Assembly (NCBI GenBank): GCA_030549175.1
Contig: JAUKUA010000004.1
Coordinates: 1,178,001 to 1,242,000, forward strand
DNA length: 64,000 bases
From: Lasiosphaeris hirsuta
Lineage: Eukaryota; Ascomycota; Sordariomycetes; Sordariales; Lasiosphaeriaceae
Direction of reading: 5' to 3'
A program made the position numbers and the translations under genes. The notes under the pieces are model-generated. The model saw only the letters and a program-made list of their open reading frames with translations, was not told the DNA's origin and did no database searches. Below are positions 11,334 to 21,089 of this stretch, one piece after another (the stretch's first letter is position 1; each line of letters opens with the position of its first letter).

Positions 11334-12746
11334 TCACATCCGCATTTGTCGTGCCCGCCGCAAGCTCCTGCGCTTAGCAGAATTCCCGGCAGACGTCGAC
11401 GGTGTAGCTGTTTCGGCCGGGGCAGCCGCGGCCGGGGTGGCAGTCGGTACTTCTGCAAAGGTTCGAACCACCTTGATCTCATCGCCCTTCAGCGGAGGGG
11501 TTGACTGACCAGCCAGCAGACCCTGGATCGTCTCGAGCGCGCACATTTCCTCCCCAAGGCCAGTTTTGCCGTCAAAACCGCCCACGTACCACTTCTGGCC
11601 GCACGTGGTCCCGTCTGCACCACCAGTGCACGCTTTCGCGGCCGCGGCCGCGGACGTGTGCAGCAGCTCGTTGACCGTCGGTAAGATTGAGGGCACCAAC
11701 ACGGCCGAGGCGTACGTAAACCTGCTGAAGTAACCCTTGAAGCTGCGCATGTCGGTGTTGCAGCTGTCAACCTGCTCGCAGGCGTGCTCGTACATGATGT
11801 TGGTAGCATTATCAAAGGGGCTGAAAAAGCTCTTGGACGCCTCGAGGATTCGCTCGGTGCGATCTGTCCACTTGGCGTCATTTGTGTGGTTCGCCATCAC
11901 AGCTGCGCCATACATGTAGATGGCGGCGCTATATGAGAAAGTAACGGGGTTGGTGTCGGTGCAGTTGTTGCGGGAATGGGCTCCGTCCTGCACATTGAAA
12001 TCAGGATCGATGAGGCCGACCGCCTGTGTCCAGTCCCAGACCTTCTCCGCCCATTCTGCGTACGTTTGGTTGCCAGTGGCCCTAGCGAGTCGTGCCGACA
12101 GCTGGAACAGTCCGCCGTTGCTAACTGTATTCTTGTAGTCGAGACCGTTCGGGTTATCGGCGAAGATCTGCCATAGTAGGCCACCTGCACACGCGGTTGT
12201 GTTCCACCGCGAAGCCAGTGAGTTCCAGAGATTTTCCGAGAGTTCCAACCAGCCCGGAGCACTGGTGTCAGGCTGGGGGAAGTTCCTCTCAGCAGCTGAC
12301 ATGACGCCAAAGCCCCAGAATGCTTGGTCGTCGTTTCCTTCCTGACCAAAATGAGATGGCAGCAAGTAGTCAAGGTTCGGCCCAGCCTGAGCTAACAAAG
12401 CCGTAGCGATAGTTGGGTCGTAGCTTTTGTCCCCTGTGTAATGGGAGTAGTCGACCATTGCGCCCATAAATGCTCCACACTGCCACCAGAAGTATGGCTG
12501 GGGCAGATCGACGAACTTTTCCGGCGTACCGGAGTAATATTGCATTGCCCCAGCGGCGAGTGTCTTGGCGACGCTCTGGATAGAAGCTATTTGCTAGTGT
12601 TAGTGGCACCAACAATAATATCAAGGTTGATATTGTTGATATTACATACTAGCTTCGTTGATGTTAAGGTCCTTCGGAAGACCTGCAGCAATCAAGACTG
12701 CACCCGCTGCCGCGGCGGCCGGGTTTGATGACTTGAAGAACTGCAT
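11334..12746 (-). CDS. GH76 family protein, mannan endo-1,6-alpha-mannosidase-like (DCW1/DFG5 type)
   Basis: Exons 12746-12650 and 12586-11334 give 449 residues. Intron 12587-12649 has GTATGT and CACTAAC signals. The N-terminus carries an Ala/Leu-rich hydrophobic segment that can serve as a signal peptide. GH76 signatures are visible: YFWWQCGAFMGAMVDY, the catalytic Asp-Asp pair in GNDDQAFWG (residues 118-119), SNGGLFQLSARLAR, YNxAxYMYG-like SYSAAIYMYGAAVM, and YFSRFTYASA. Fungal DCW1/DFG5 members process alpha-1,6-mannose of GPI glycans and help attach proteins to the wall. This protein is odd in ending with a Pro/Ala/Thr-rich stretch and a basic hydrophilic tail (KRRSLRRARQ) rather than the hydrophobic GPI signal typical of DCW1/DFG5. 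It may therefore be secreted and soluble. The gene is convergent with his5. Confidence 0.9.
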
Positions 12747-12904
12747 GTTGATAGTCGTTTACTTCCAGTATGTTCGGTAAAAGTGAAGGGACGCTCGGCG
12801 TGTTCAAGAGTTCTGTCGACTTGTCGCGCAGCGAGCAAAAGAAAGAACGGATGGCGAAAGAGGTCCTACTAGAGGATTGGTACCGAGCTGTAATGACTCG
12901 AGGA

Positions 12905-12947
<43 letters not shown>

Positions 12948-14058
12948 CAAAAATGGAGCACACAGTACTTTGAGGGGCAAAACGAGTGTGGCGTTCTTCA
13001 AGTATTAGACTTGTAGAAGAAAACGAGAGCAGCGGTAGTGAAGAAGCGAATGCTGTGCTACTTGAGAGCAGTGGATTTGAATGTGAATGTGGCCTGAATA
13101 GCGAAAGACAATAGAGAAACAAAAAACGACGGGAGCTTATTTAACGCAAGAGGCGTGTGAGCAATAGGAAAGAACAATGGATCACCTCCAAGCTGGAAAC
13201 CGAGGCTGATCAGCTTTAAAGGAACTGGTGGGAGATCGGCTCCCAGAGGGCGCCTTGCCGATCCCCTCTCTGGTCAGGGGGCGAGAGGGGCCATTGAGGT
13301 TGCACATAATGGGAACCAATAGGGGAATTCCAGGTAACTTGGTTGCGGTTAGACCTGGTGAGAACCCCTGGGTCAACATGTTTCGCTAGGTTCTGTTCCC
13401 GGTTCTCCTCATGCGCGCGCGGGACCTGTGCTGGGAAGGTGCCAGCGGAGCAGAAATCCAGGATGCGTGACGGTGGTTCAAAAGGAGCAGCAGGAGCAAC
13501 GAGGCCCAATCCAGCTTACAGGCACAGGGGTTGGTTGTTCATTGTGTGGGGAACGAAAAGCGAGGGCAAGGGGCCTGGACAACACGCGATTGGCTGGGCT
13601 GCTCTGGGCGATGCGATCTTGAAACTTGAAACACGAGCTTAATTGAGATGACAGGCAGAGAAGCTCCCGCAGCCAGCCGCGCGACTGGTCGTGTCAGCTG
13701 TGGACGGCGGACGGCGAGAAGCTGGAAGTTGCACTGGGGCGATGTGAACGGCCATCACCTGACTCGAAACCCAAAGCCTCTTTGCAAAACTTCTTTCGGG
13801 TTGCGCCAAAATCATCCGAGATAACAACACCTTGACACCCGTCGTACTGCAAGGTCAATTTTATGGCTATGACCCAGGGTCCTGTCCCACTACAATTGAC
13901 CAGCCAACTACTGAAAATCGCCCGAAGCCGAATTCCAAACCGTTCCCTGTCGTACCCGCCGAACAACCTTCAAGTTGTCGAAGCCACTAAATATTTTGAT
14001 GTTGCACCTCCGGCCGCACATCCACAAAGCTCCGTGTCCGGTCGAGACCCGCCCTACC
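12747..14058. other. Intergenic region upstream of the GH76 gene
   Basis: This 1.3 kb contains the GH76 promoter and the 3' flank of the GPI-protein gene. A long GA/CT microsatellite at 12908-12947 is its main feature. Open frames here are short or come from the GA repeat, and none is called. Confidence 0.55.
12908..12947. repeat. (GA)n microsatellite
   Basis: About twenty perfect GA units lie 160-200 bp upstream of the GH76 start codon. Relative to that gene the coding strand is a CT tract, a frequent element of fungal promoters. Length variation between strains is likely. Confidence 0.9.
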
Positions 14059-14789
14059 TTACAGAGCCAGAAGTCCTACCACGGCGCCTAACAAGACCAC
14101 CACCCAAACCATCGCTTCTTCTCGCCCTGCACTGGAGCTGGGCGTTGACGTTGCTACACCGTCTTGTGAGTCGCTTCCAGTTGCTACTATGCCATCAATG
14201 TCCGTCGTACCTTGAGCTGGCCCTGGTGTGGCGAGCGTCAGGATGCCCCATACGACATCAGACCCGGAGAAGGTGCTCGTCCAGACCGTTTGAGTAGGTC
14301 CATGGACAGTGCCCTGGTGGAAATTTTGTCCCAATGAAGATGACCCTGTACAGGTCGCTTCTGTCCGGCCCTCCAACTTGCAGTGAAGGTCGGCCGTTCT
14401 GAAGCCGTAGTCAGCTAGCTGAGAGACTTGTGACAGATATTCCATGATTGAGCACAAACATTTCATCAGCCGCGGCGCCCGTATACTTGAGGGTTTCAGG
14501 ACCTTCAGTAAAAATGAATGGAAGGTCACCAGCGATCTCGCAGCTTGGGGCTTGTTCAGCGCAGAAGATTGTGTACGCCGTTGAGAATTGATCCTGATAT
14601 CTGTCAGAGTACCGGCACCGGCTCGCAGCAAGTAATCGCACTTACGCTACTGAGAACGCTTCCTCGCAGCGCTTCCCAATCTGAGTTGTCGTAATCGGGC
14701 AGATAGACCGAGATAGTCGTTTGGCCCCGGGCGCCGGCCGCGACGAGGGCCAGCAAAAGGCCCCTTTTAGGACTGAGATTCCATCTCAT
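14059..14789 (-). CDS. Predicted GPI-anchored cell-surface protein, partner of the 16,028 gene
   Basis: Exons 14789-14646, 14593-14460 and 14398-14059 give 205 residues. A signal peptide (LLLALVAAGARG) is followed by QTTISVYLPDYD, a Cys-containing body with IFCAEQ, APSCE, TEGPETLKY, DLHCKLEG and ATCTG, a Ser/Thr-rich stretch, and a hydrophobic C-terminus (VWVVVLLGAVVGLLAL) typical of a GPI signal. Introns are 14594-14645 (GTAAGT) and 14399-14459 (GTTTGT, branch CTGAC). The second falls just before the HC motif, the same place as in the divergent neighbour. The function is unknown; relatives are Sordariomycete surface proteins without an assigned role. The acceptor of intron 1 was chosen because the alternative six bases upstream runs into a stop. 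Confidence 0.75.
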
Positions 14790-16027
14790 GGTGTTACTTC
14801 ACGAATTGCCTGAAACGCAGCCATACATGTAGCGTATCTGGCATGGCTCGCGGGAGAGGTCAAGAAGAAGATAAAGTTGGAGTTGCGACCGCGACCAACA
14901 CGCTGCCCGCACCACTAGGTCTTGGCGACTTGGCGACTCAGTGCCAAGACGGTCCCGCCCCGGAACATGCGGATGAGCGTTTGGCGAATAGCGAGCAGAA
15001 TGGTATCGACATTCACACCTGCGGTTTCACTAATTGGAAGCCCATGGGAAGCGTGCCTTTTAAAGGCGCTACAGACCGGTATGGCAACTGCCGGGAGGTG
15101 TTCACTTTAGCAAGTGATGCGGTCCGGCGGCAAAAGACACTGTCCTAAGTCTCACCATACTAACTAGGTCCTCTCATTATAAACGGGCAAAGGGAGCCAG
15201 CTACCAGCACTGTCGAATGGCAAATATTTAATATACTCCTTTTCGGACCTTGGTTTCTCCCTACTGCTTGAGCTCGCAGCATATATTTCTAAGGGCTTAT
15301 GGTTTGTGGAGGGCCTTGGCTGTGGAAAATGTTCTCGTGTAAACTCCCCTCCCCCCTCCCTTCCTGAAGCGGCAACACGATTGCAACCAAGAGATGGCCA
15401 TCAAGTAAGCATCCAAGTATCCAAAGAGAGAAGAACTCAAAACCTTATATGGCGTTGCGGATTCTCAAGACTTATCAAGTACTGAATGACAAACCTGTTT
15501 GGCATTCAGAGGGTTCATGGTTCAGCGAATGAGGAGTGATGAAACGAAGCGTCATAGCGGGGAGCAAATGGGTATGGAGCATGATAGTACCTGGGCACGT
15601 GCCAAACGCCGATCGACTTCCGCCTTCGGCTTGGTCCGCTCACGTTCGGCCCGGACAGAACAACGGCTCCCGGCGGTGCGACCCCCGTTTGCCCCTGACA
15701 TGCCTCTTGCATGCCAAGGTCAGGCCAACATCTTGTTGTAAGAGATCATCAAGGGGAAATTACGGATCCGTGGAAACGCGATCTGCCATTTTGCTCGTAC
15801 CCCCTCTCTTGCGAAACAGCAATTTTTGTTCTCTCACTCGTTGCTGCTCCCTCTTTCGTACGTCCGTTCATCCAACATTTTGCGACTTCGAGATTCCACC
15901 GTCACCGTCTCTGAGCAGACAGAAGCCAATCTTTGAGGCCACTAGAGCTACCACATCTTGGCACCGACGTATGACACCACCGAACCGACTAGATACCCCG
16001 TATATATAAGCTTCAAGTCAATCAACC
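14790..16027. promoter_or_regulatory. Shared upstream region of two divergent GPI-protein genes
   Basis: This 1.2 kb lies between two related genes transcribed away from each other. The plus-strand frame at 14843-15148 has no signal peptide, domain or conserved pattern and is not called. A TATATATAAG element at 16001-16010 precedes the right-hand gene. Confidence 0.5.
16001..16010 (+). promoter_or_regulatory. TATA box of the right-hand GPI-protein gene
   Basis: TATATATAAG lies only 18 bases before the ATG at 16028. If it is used, the 5' leader must be extremely short. The next in-frame ATG lies well past the signal peptide, so the ATG call stands. Confidence 0.45.
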
Positions 16028-16759
16028 ATGTTTCCCGCCTCCGCCCTCTTATTACTCCCGGTCCTCGCGGGGCTCACGGTAGCACAAACCACCACCGTCG
16101 TCACCCTCGCCTTACCGTTTGCCGACTCGCAGGATATCCACGCCTCAGTCATCGGTGCCGGCTCTGCCGCCACAACTTTTTCTCTCGCGTGTCCATCTGG
16201 GACAGACGATACTGACTGCGGGCTCGGGGAGGGCATGACGGTGACAGAGGGCCCGTCGACACTGGCGTATCATTACACCCGCGGGGAGGAGTTGTCAGTA
16301 TTCCCCTTGTACAGCCTGGTTTGGTTTCTTTGCTAACATCCTTGCAGCCACATAACCGTCCACTGCGCTATCACAGGCGACGACGCGACATGCGCCGCTG
16401 ACTATAGCAGTGGGTCGTCGACCGAGCTCGAGACGGAAACAATAGCCGACTGGGCTGGCTACCGCACCGTTCCCGTGACCGTGACGGCCGGCATGGAGAA
16501 ACTGAAGTCGGGCTCGGGCTCGAATCCGAGCTCGGCGACGCCCACGATATCGGCTTCCCTCAACACTGTGTCAAGTACTGCTGTTAAATCGGGGGATACG
16601 CTTGAGACTGCGCCTACGGGTACTGCCACGGGAACTGGCCTGGGAGCCGGAGCCGGGGCTGGGGCTACTAGCTCGAGCACGGCAGGTGTTCCCAGGATCA
16701 CGCAGCACGCGGTGCTGGCGGGAGTTGCGGCTGTTGTGGGAGGGGCCATGATGCTCTGA
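16028..16759 (+). CDS. Predicted GPI-anchored cell-surface protein
   Basis: Exons 16028-16293 and 16348-16759 give 225 residues. A clear signal peptide (LLLLPVLAGLTVA) precedes QTTTVVTLALPFAD. The body carries SLACPSGTDDTDCG, VTEGPSTLAY, TVHCAITG and DATCAADY, so four paired-looking Cys sites match the divergent neighbour. A Ser/Thr/Gly-rich linker leads to a C-terminal hydrophobic segment (HAVLAGVAAVVGGAMML) expected for GPI anchoring. Intron 16294-16347 has a TGCTAAC branch and sits at the same alignment position as the second intron of the neighbour. No enzymatic motif is visible. It is probably a cell-wall or plasma-membrane surface protein of unknown role. Confidence 0.8.
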
Positions 16760-16993
16760 GCGGGAGAGAATGGGGCCTGTAGGGGTTTGTTGTAGAAAAC
16801 ACGTATAAACAGTGCCTAATCATTTCCTACTGTACTATAATTCAACTTGGGTATCCTACGCGCGCAACAGGATGGAGGGAAAACGGTACAACCCTGGATC
16901 TCGGACAACTCATCAAAGCCAGACCATCAGTGCAACAGGTCGCTCGACAACCAATTCGACCAAAACATGTTCTCACGAAAGAACCTAGCGGAA

Positions 16994-17732
16994 CTAGCCC
17001 CGATCCTCTCTCCCATCCTGCCAGCTGGTACAGTTTGTGCAGCGTTGACACTGGATCCACCATTAGCGCATACGTGAAACATCGAAATACCCCAACTCAC
17101 CTTGTCACTGATGCGCTTCCTACAGTACCGGCACTTAACCATGTGCTTAATAATGGGGTCATTTGAGAAGCACTGGTAAAGCGACGCCAGGCCATACAGA
17201 GAGAAGCCCACGCCCGTGAAGTTGAGGAGTCTGTTGAGAAAGTATCTGCTGCCAAGTCAGATATCCGAATGGCAGTGGCTAGGCAAAAAGCTCACCCGTA
17301 TGCCATGACGACAGCGCCGTCATCTTGTGCCTGTTTGAGGGTATTGTAGCCAGTAGTGGCGTTCAGATTTGGGCCCGACTGGAGGACAGCAAACTTCTCC
17401 TCCAGATTCCTGTTCAGTGGCAGCAGCACCGAGAGGGGCGGAAGGAGGATGTCGCTGACGAGCGAGGTGACGACGGCGGTGAACATGGAGGCAAGACTAC
17501 GCAATTGTAAGGAAACATGTTTTGCATGAGAGCATCTCCAATTGGGTAAGTGTTGGCGCATGGTCATAAATCCGACTTACATCAAGCCAAAGGCAATCTC
17601 GAGAACATTTCCCTGGAATGCAAAGTCGAAGAAGCCGTCAATGACACGTCGCGCTCTACGTCGTCCCACCTCCAGGAGGTCATCGTCGTCGTCGTCGTCT
17701 TCGTAGCCGTTTGTGCCAAGACGAGGAGGCAT
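16994..17732 (-). CDS. Large-conductance mechanosensitive channel, MscL family (fungal type)
   Basis: Exons 17732-17581, 17496-17296, 17245-17101 and 17050-16994 give 184 residues. After an acidic start (YEDDDDDDDLLEVG) comes an MscL core: FFDFAFQGNVLEIAFGLILASMFTAVVTS, then SLVSDILLPPLSVLLP, a loop, and second membrane helix YFLNRLLNFTGVGFSLYGLASLY. The pattern FxxFAxxGNVxxxAxG and the D-I-L-L-P-P block match bacterial MscL, which opens under membrane tension. The C-terminus is different: KCRYCRKRISDKCQRCTNCTSW, two CxxC pairs made by joining exons 3 and 4, followed by QDGREDRG. Introns are 17497-17580, 17246-17295 and 17051-17100. The pore-lining family is clear; which membrane it sits in is not known from sequence. 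Confidence 0.88.
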
Positions 17733-18554
17733 TTTGTTTTGTTTGCAAAGATGAACAGGAATGCGATATTCTGTATTTTGAGGAGAGCCAGCGGGGGTCA
17801 CGGATAGGAAGCTGGGAAACAAAGTGCCGCAGTATATCTATGCACGATTGAACGCTAGACAAAAGAGCAAACGTAAGAGAGACAGGAAATACTTGGTGTT
17901 GAGAGGTTGGCTCGTGAAGACGCCCTCTTGGCGTTTTCGTGGGAGGCGGGGGAGTTAGGCGTTTCTAGATTGGGGACCAAGCAGGCGCCACTGTCGCGAC
18001 TTGTCGTCACCGTGCAGCTTCCCAGAATCTCCGTCATTGGAGAAGACACTTGGAGAATGCGGGGAGATCTCCAACACAAGGTCAGATGGCACCTCAACCA
18101 CTCGTTAGCCGTTTTTGTTCTCGGCATCAATTTATGCAACACTTCACTGATGTCATTTTGGGTGCAGCGATGATACTTCTGGCCATTTCGAGATTTTTAC
18201 CTGAAGGATTTCACTATCCTATCCCTTCGTGATTGAGATACTACTCCCTCAGGCCTAGACAAGAACCTTGAATCGGTCGTGAGAAACCCCGTCAAAGGGG
18301 GGGGGGGTTAACACTGGACATGGAGTTATCCAACATGGATAATGAGACCGCCCACCACAGTCCAGCTTCATTTGCATGGCCATAAAAAGGCCAACTATCT
18401 ATGATATTCATCCAACAAAAGGTACATGGCTGTTGAAAAGCCGTTCTATATATATGGCCCCTTTTTACATCAAAATGCACCATGTACACCAACAAACACT
18501 TGTCAGCCAATCCTCATTCTCAAAATCCCACCATGTTGAATCGTCCTTTCCTCT
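17733..18554. other. Intergenic region between the folate and MscL genes
   Basis: This 820 bp carries the MscL promoter and the 3' flank of the HPPK-DHPS gene. A G run at about 18298-18307 is the only repeat. No conserved open frame or RNA gene is seen. Confidence 0.55.
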
Positions 18555-20290
18555 CTAGTACCTCCAAATCGCATCCGCCATTGCCACCACCTGCGCCATC
18601 TCCTTGACATCATGCACCCGCACAACATCAGCGCCGCCCTGCACGGCCGCAGCAACCGTAGCCGCAGTGCCCCAAATCCTCTCCTTGGGCGTCGGCACCC
18701 CCGTAACCAGCCCAATGAAGCTCTTCCGACTCGATCCGACCAGCCACGGCAGGCCCTGAAGGCCCGGCCACTGCCTCAGCTCCTCCAGATGCCTCAACAC
18801 GTCTACATTCTGCTCGCCGACTTTGGCGAAGCCCAGCCCGGGGTCGAGCACGATCCGCCAGCGCCTCACCCCGGCCGCCTCAGCCGCCGCCACCCTCGCG
18901 ACCAGCTCCCTCGCGACGCCCCCAATCAGCCCGCCCTCGGACGCGGGGTACGTCGCGAGCGACGACATGGTCGCCGGCGTGCCGCGCATGTGCATGAGGC
19001 AGATGGTCGCTCCGAGGCGCGCCACGGTGGAGAGCATGTCGGGGTCGATGGCGCCGCCCGAGACGTCGTTAACAACGTCGGCACCGGCGGCTACGGCAGC
19101 CGCCGCGACTGAGGCGCGGTACGTGTCGACGCTGATGAGCACCTCCTTCGAGTTGGCGAAGTGCGACCGGATCAGCTGCACGGCGGGGAGCACCCGTGCA
19201 AGCTCCTCCTCCGCCGAGACCTCGGGCGCTCGCGGTGCGGTGGACTGCCCGCCGATGTCAATCATGGTGGCGCCGGCGGACAGCAAGGAGGAAATGGTGG
19301 AGAGGAGCGCTGGCGGGGAGAGGCTGGGGGCGGCGCCGCCGTCGGAGAAGGAGTCGGGCGTCATGTTGAGGATGGCCATGACGTGTGTGCGGCGGGCTGG
19401 TTTGAGGGCTTGGATGGGCGGGTGGTGGGCTGAGAGAGGGGTCATGGTGGTCAGTGGGGGGTCGGACGGGGGGAGGGCGTCGAGCAGGTCCCGCGTGAGG
19501 GTCCAGGGGCGGGAGTGATCAATAGGTTTGTCAGGGATGAGTCTGTGGTGGTGGTTAGCTCCGCCTTGTTTACAAGGAGAGCAGACTTACTCGGCGAGAG
19601 GCCGCAGGACAAACTCGCGCTCCGGGATGCCAACGTGAGGTACTTTCAGGCGTGGGTGGTCGATCTTGAGATTCTCGTACAGGAGAATATCTAGGTCAAT
19701 ATTCCGAGGCCCCTTATCGATGACCTTCTTGCGGCCCAGGGAGTTCTCGACATCCTGGAGCGCATCAAGGAGTGCCAGGGGCTCCAAGGCCGTTTCCACC
19801 TGGGTCATGTAAGTCTCGCGTGGACCAAAACGGGCGTAAGGTGCGAGGCGGAAGAGATATTACAGACCTCACAAGCTCCATTGACAAATCTATCCTGGTC
19901 TAGCACATACATGGGCTCTGTCTCCCACAGGCTGCTTGTCCGCTTGACCTTGATGCCCCTGGCGTCCATCTCATTGCAGGCCTTCTCAATCCAGCCAATG
20001 CGGTCACCCACGTTGCTTCCCAGAGCAATGTAAGCTGTCTTCTTGGCCGGCGGCCCGGAACCTGCGGGGGTATCCATGGTGACTGCGCTTGCAGACATCC
20101 CTTTGCGCGGTAATGAGTACTTTTTGAAGGGCAGTGAGTCCGACAGGCGCCGCGTCGAGTGCAAAAAAAGCCGTTGTTTTGCCTTATTTAGGCGCTGGCT
20201 CTGGCAGAAGATGCGCGCATGTCTGGGGATCTGGGAAATGTGTGGCTGGTGGTTCAATGGCCCGAGAGAGATAACTGAGAATCGCTTCAT
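18555..20290 (-). CDS. fol1: Bifunctional HPPK-dihydropteroate synthase (folate biosynthesis)
   Basis: Exons 20290-19868, 19799-19591 and 19542-18555 give 539 residues. The HPPK half shows ALGSNVGDRIGWIE, TSSLWETEPMYV, FVNGACEVET, GPRNIDLDILLYE and VPHVGIPEREFVLRPLAE. It pyrophosphorylates hydroxymethyl-dihydropterin. The DHPS half shows ILNMTPDSFSDGG, IGGQSTAP, SVDTYRA, VNDVSGG, LMHMRGTP, LDPGLGF and GSSRKSFIG, and joins that product with p-aminobenzoate; it is the sulfonamide target. There is no dihydroneopterin aldolase domain, unlike yeast FOL1. About 65 Ser/Arg-rich residues precede MSASAV and could be a mitochondrial presequence; starts at 20095 or 20077 are also possible. Introns are 19800-19867 and 19543-19590, both frame-consistent. 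The gene is divergent from the nitronate monooxygenase. Confidence 0.93.
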
Positions 20291-21089
20291 GTTCTGCGCC
20301 TGCCGCGTCGCGCAGATGAGATCACGACGGCGATATTGAAAATTTAGTGGAGCTTGCGCGAGCAGCTGGTGGGTGGTTTTGCTGAGCCGGTCGTGCAGGT
20401 AAAAAATCGTGCATGAAGGGTTAGGGTTAATACTGCGGCCTGCAGCGGGTAGCCTCAGGCTGGCTGGCTGCCGAGGCCGCCTGTACTATAACTACCGGAC
20501 AGGCAGAGCGTTTCCGCCGGTTCCGTGGCTAACTCGACCCCTGAACCCGGGAGGCCCCAAAGACTAGTGTAGGTCGGCGCTGGATATGTGGCCGAGACCG
20601 ATTCCCGCTCGTGCTAGTAGTGTACTCTGTCATGGCACTCTAGCTCGAATCCCCTCGTCCAGAGCATTGTTTGCAGTAAGCTTATCCGGAGAGAGGTTAA
20701 CACCTGCGCAAGTCTGCTTGCTACCTTCTTTGCACTCGGAGTTTCGGGGCTGGGAATGCTCACCTTGCGAAGCACAAAGCATCTGTCGGGGGAGTGGTGC
20801 CTCGGCTCTCCACACTCGGCTGACCCACCTCGCCGCCGCTGCCACTCCCTAAAGCGGCTAGGCGCTATGCTGTGGCAAACCTCGGCACAATGCGATAGCA
20901 ATCAGCGGTTCCCCAAAACCCACTTCAACCCCAGGAATTCAGGATGCGGGCACCTTCCCCAGACGCCTAGACAATAACTTAACCAGCCCCGACCCTGTGG
21001 TGCTGCGTTTGTTTCTCTAGACTCTCAAAATTTCACGCTTTACTGCCCATAGCACTGTTTGCCCACGGACATAGACAGAAACCGCAATC
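20291..21089. promoter_or_regulatory. Shared promoter region of the folate gene and nitronate monooxygenase gene
   Basis: This 800 bp separates two divergent genes. A telomere-like AGGGTTAGGGTTAA element lies at 20417-20430. No conserved open frame is present. Confidence 0.5.
20417..20430. promoter_or_regulatory. Telobox-like element AGGGTTAGGGTTAA
   Basis: Two TTAGGG-type units lie about 130 bp upstream of the folate gene start. Such sites in fungal promoters can bind TBF1/Myb-type factors. A role here is inference from the motif alone. Confidence 0.4.

Noticed and set aside
14843..15148. 101-codon plus-strand frame between the two GPI-protein genes
   Set aside because: Begins with ATG but has no signal peptide, no domain and no similarity to its neighbours; it sits in their shared promoter.
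18612..19518. Long plus-strand frames opposite the DHPS domain
   Set aside because: Antisense shadows caused by GC-rich codon bias; the minus strand shows DHPS motifs throughout.
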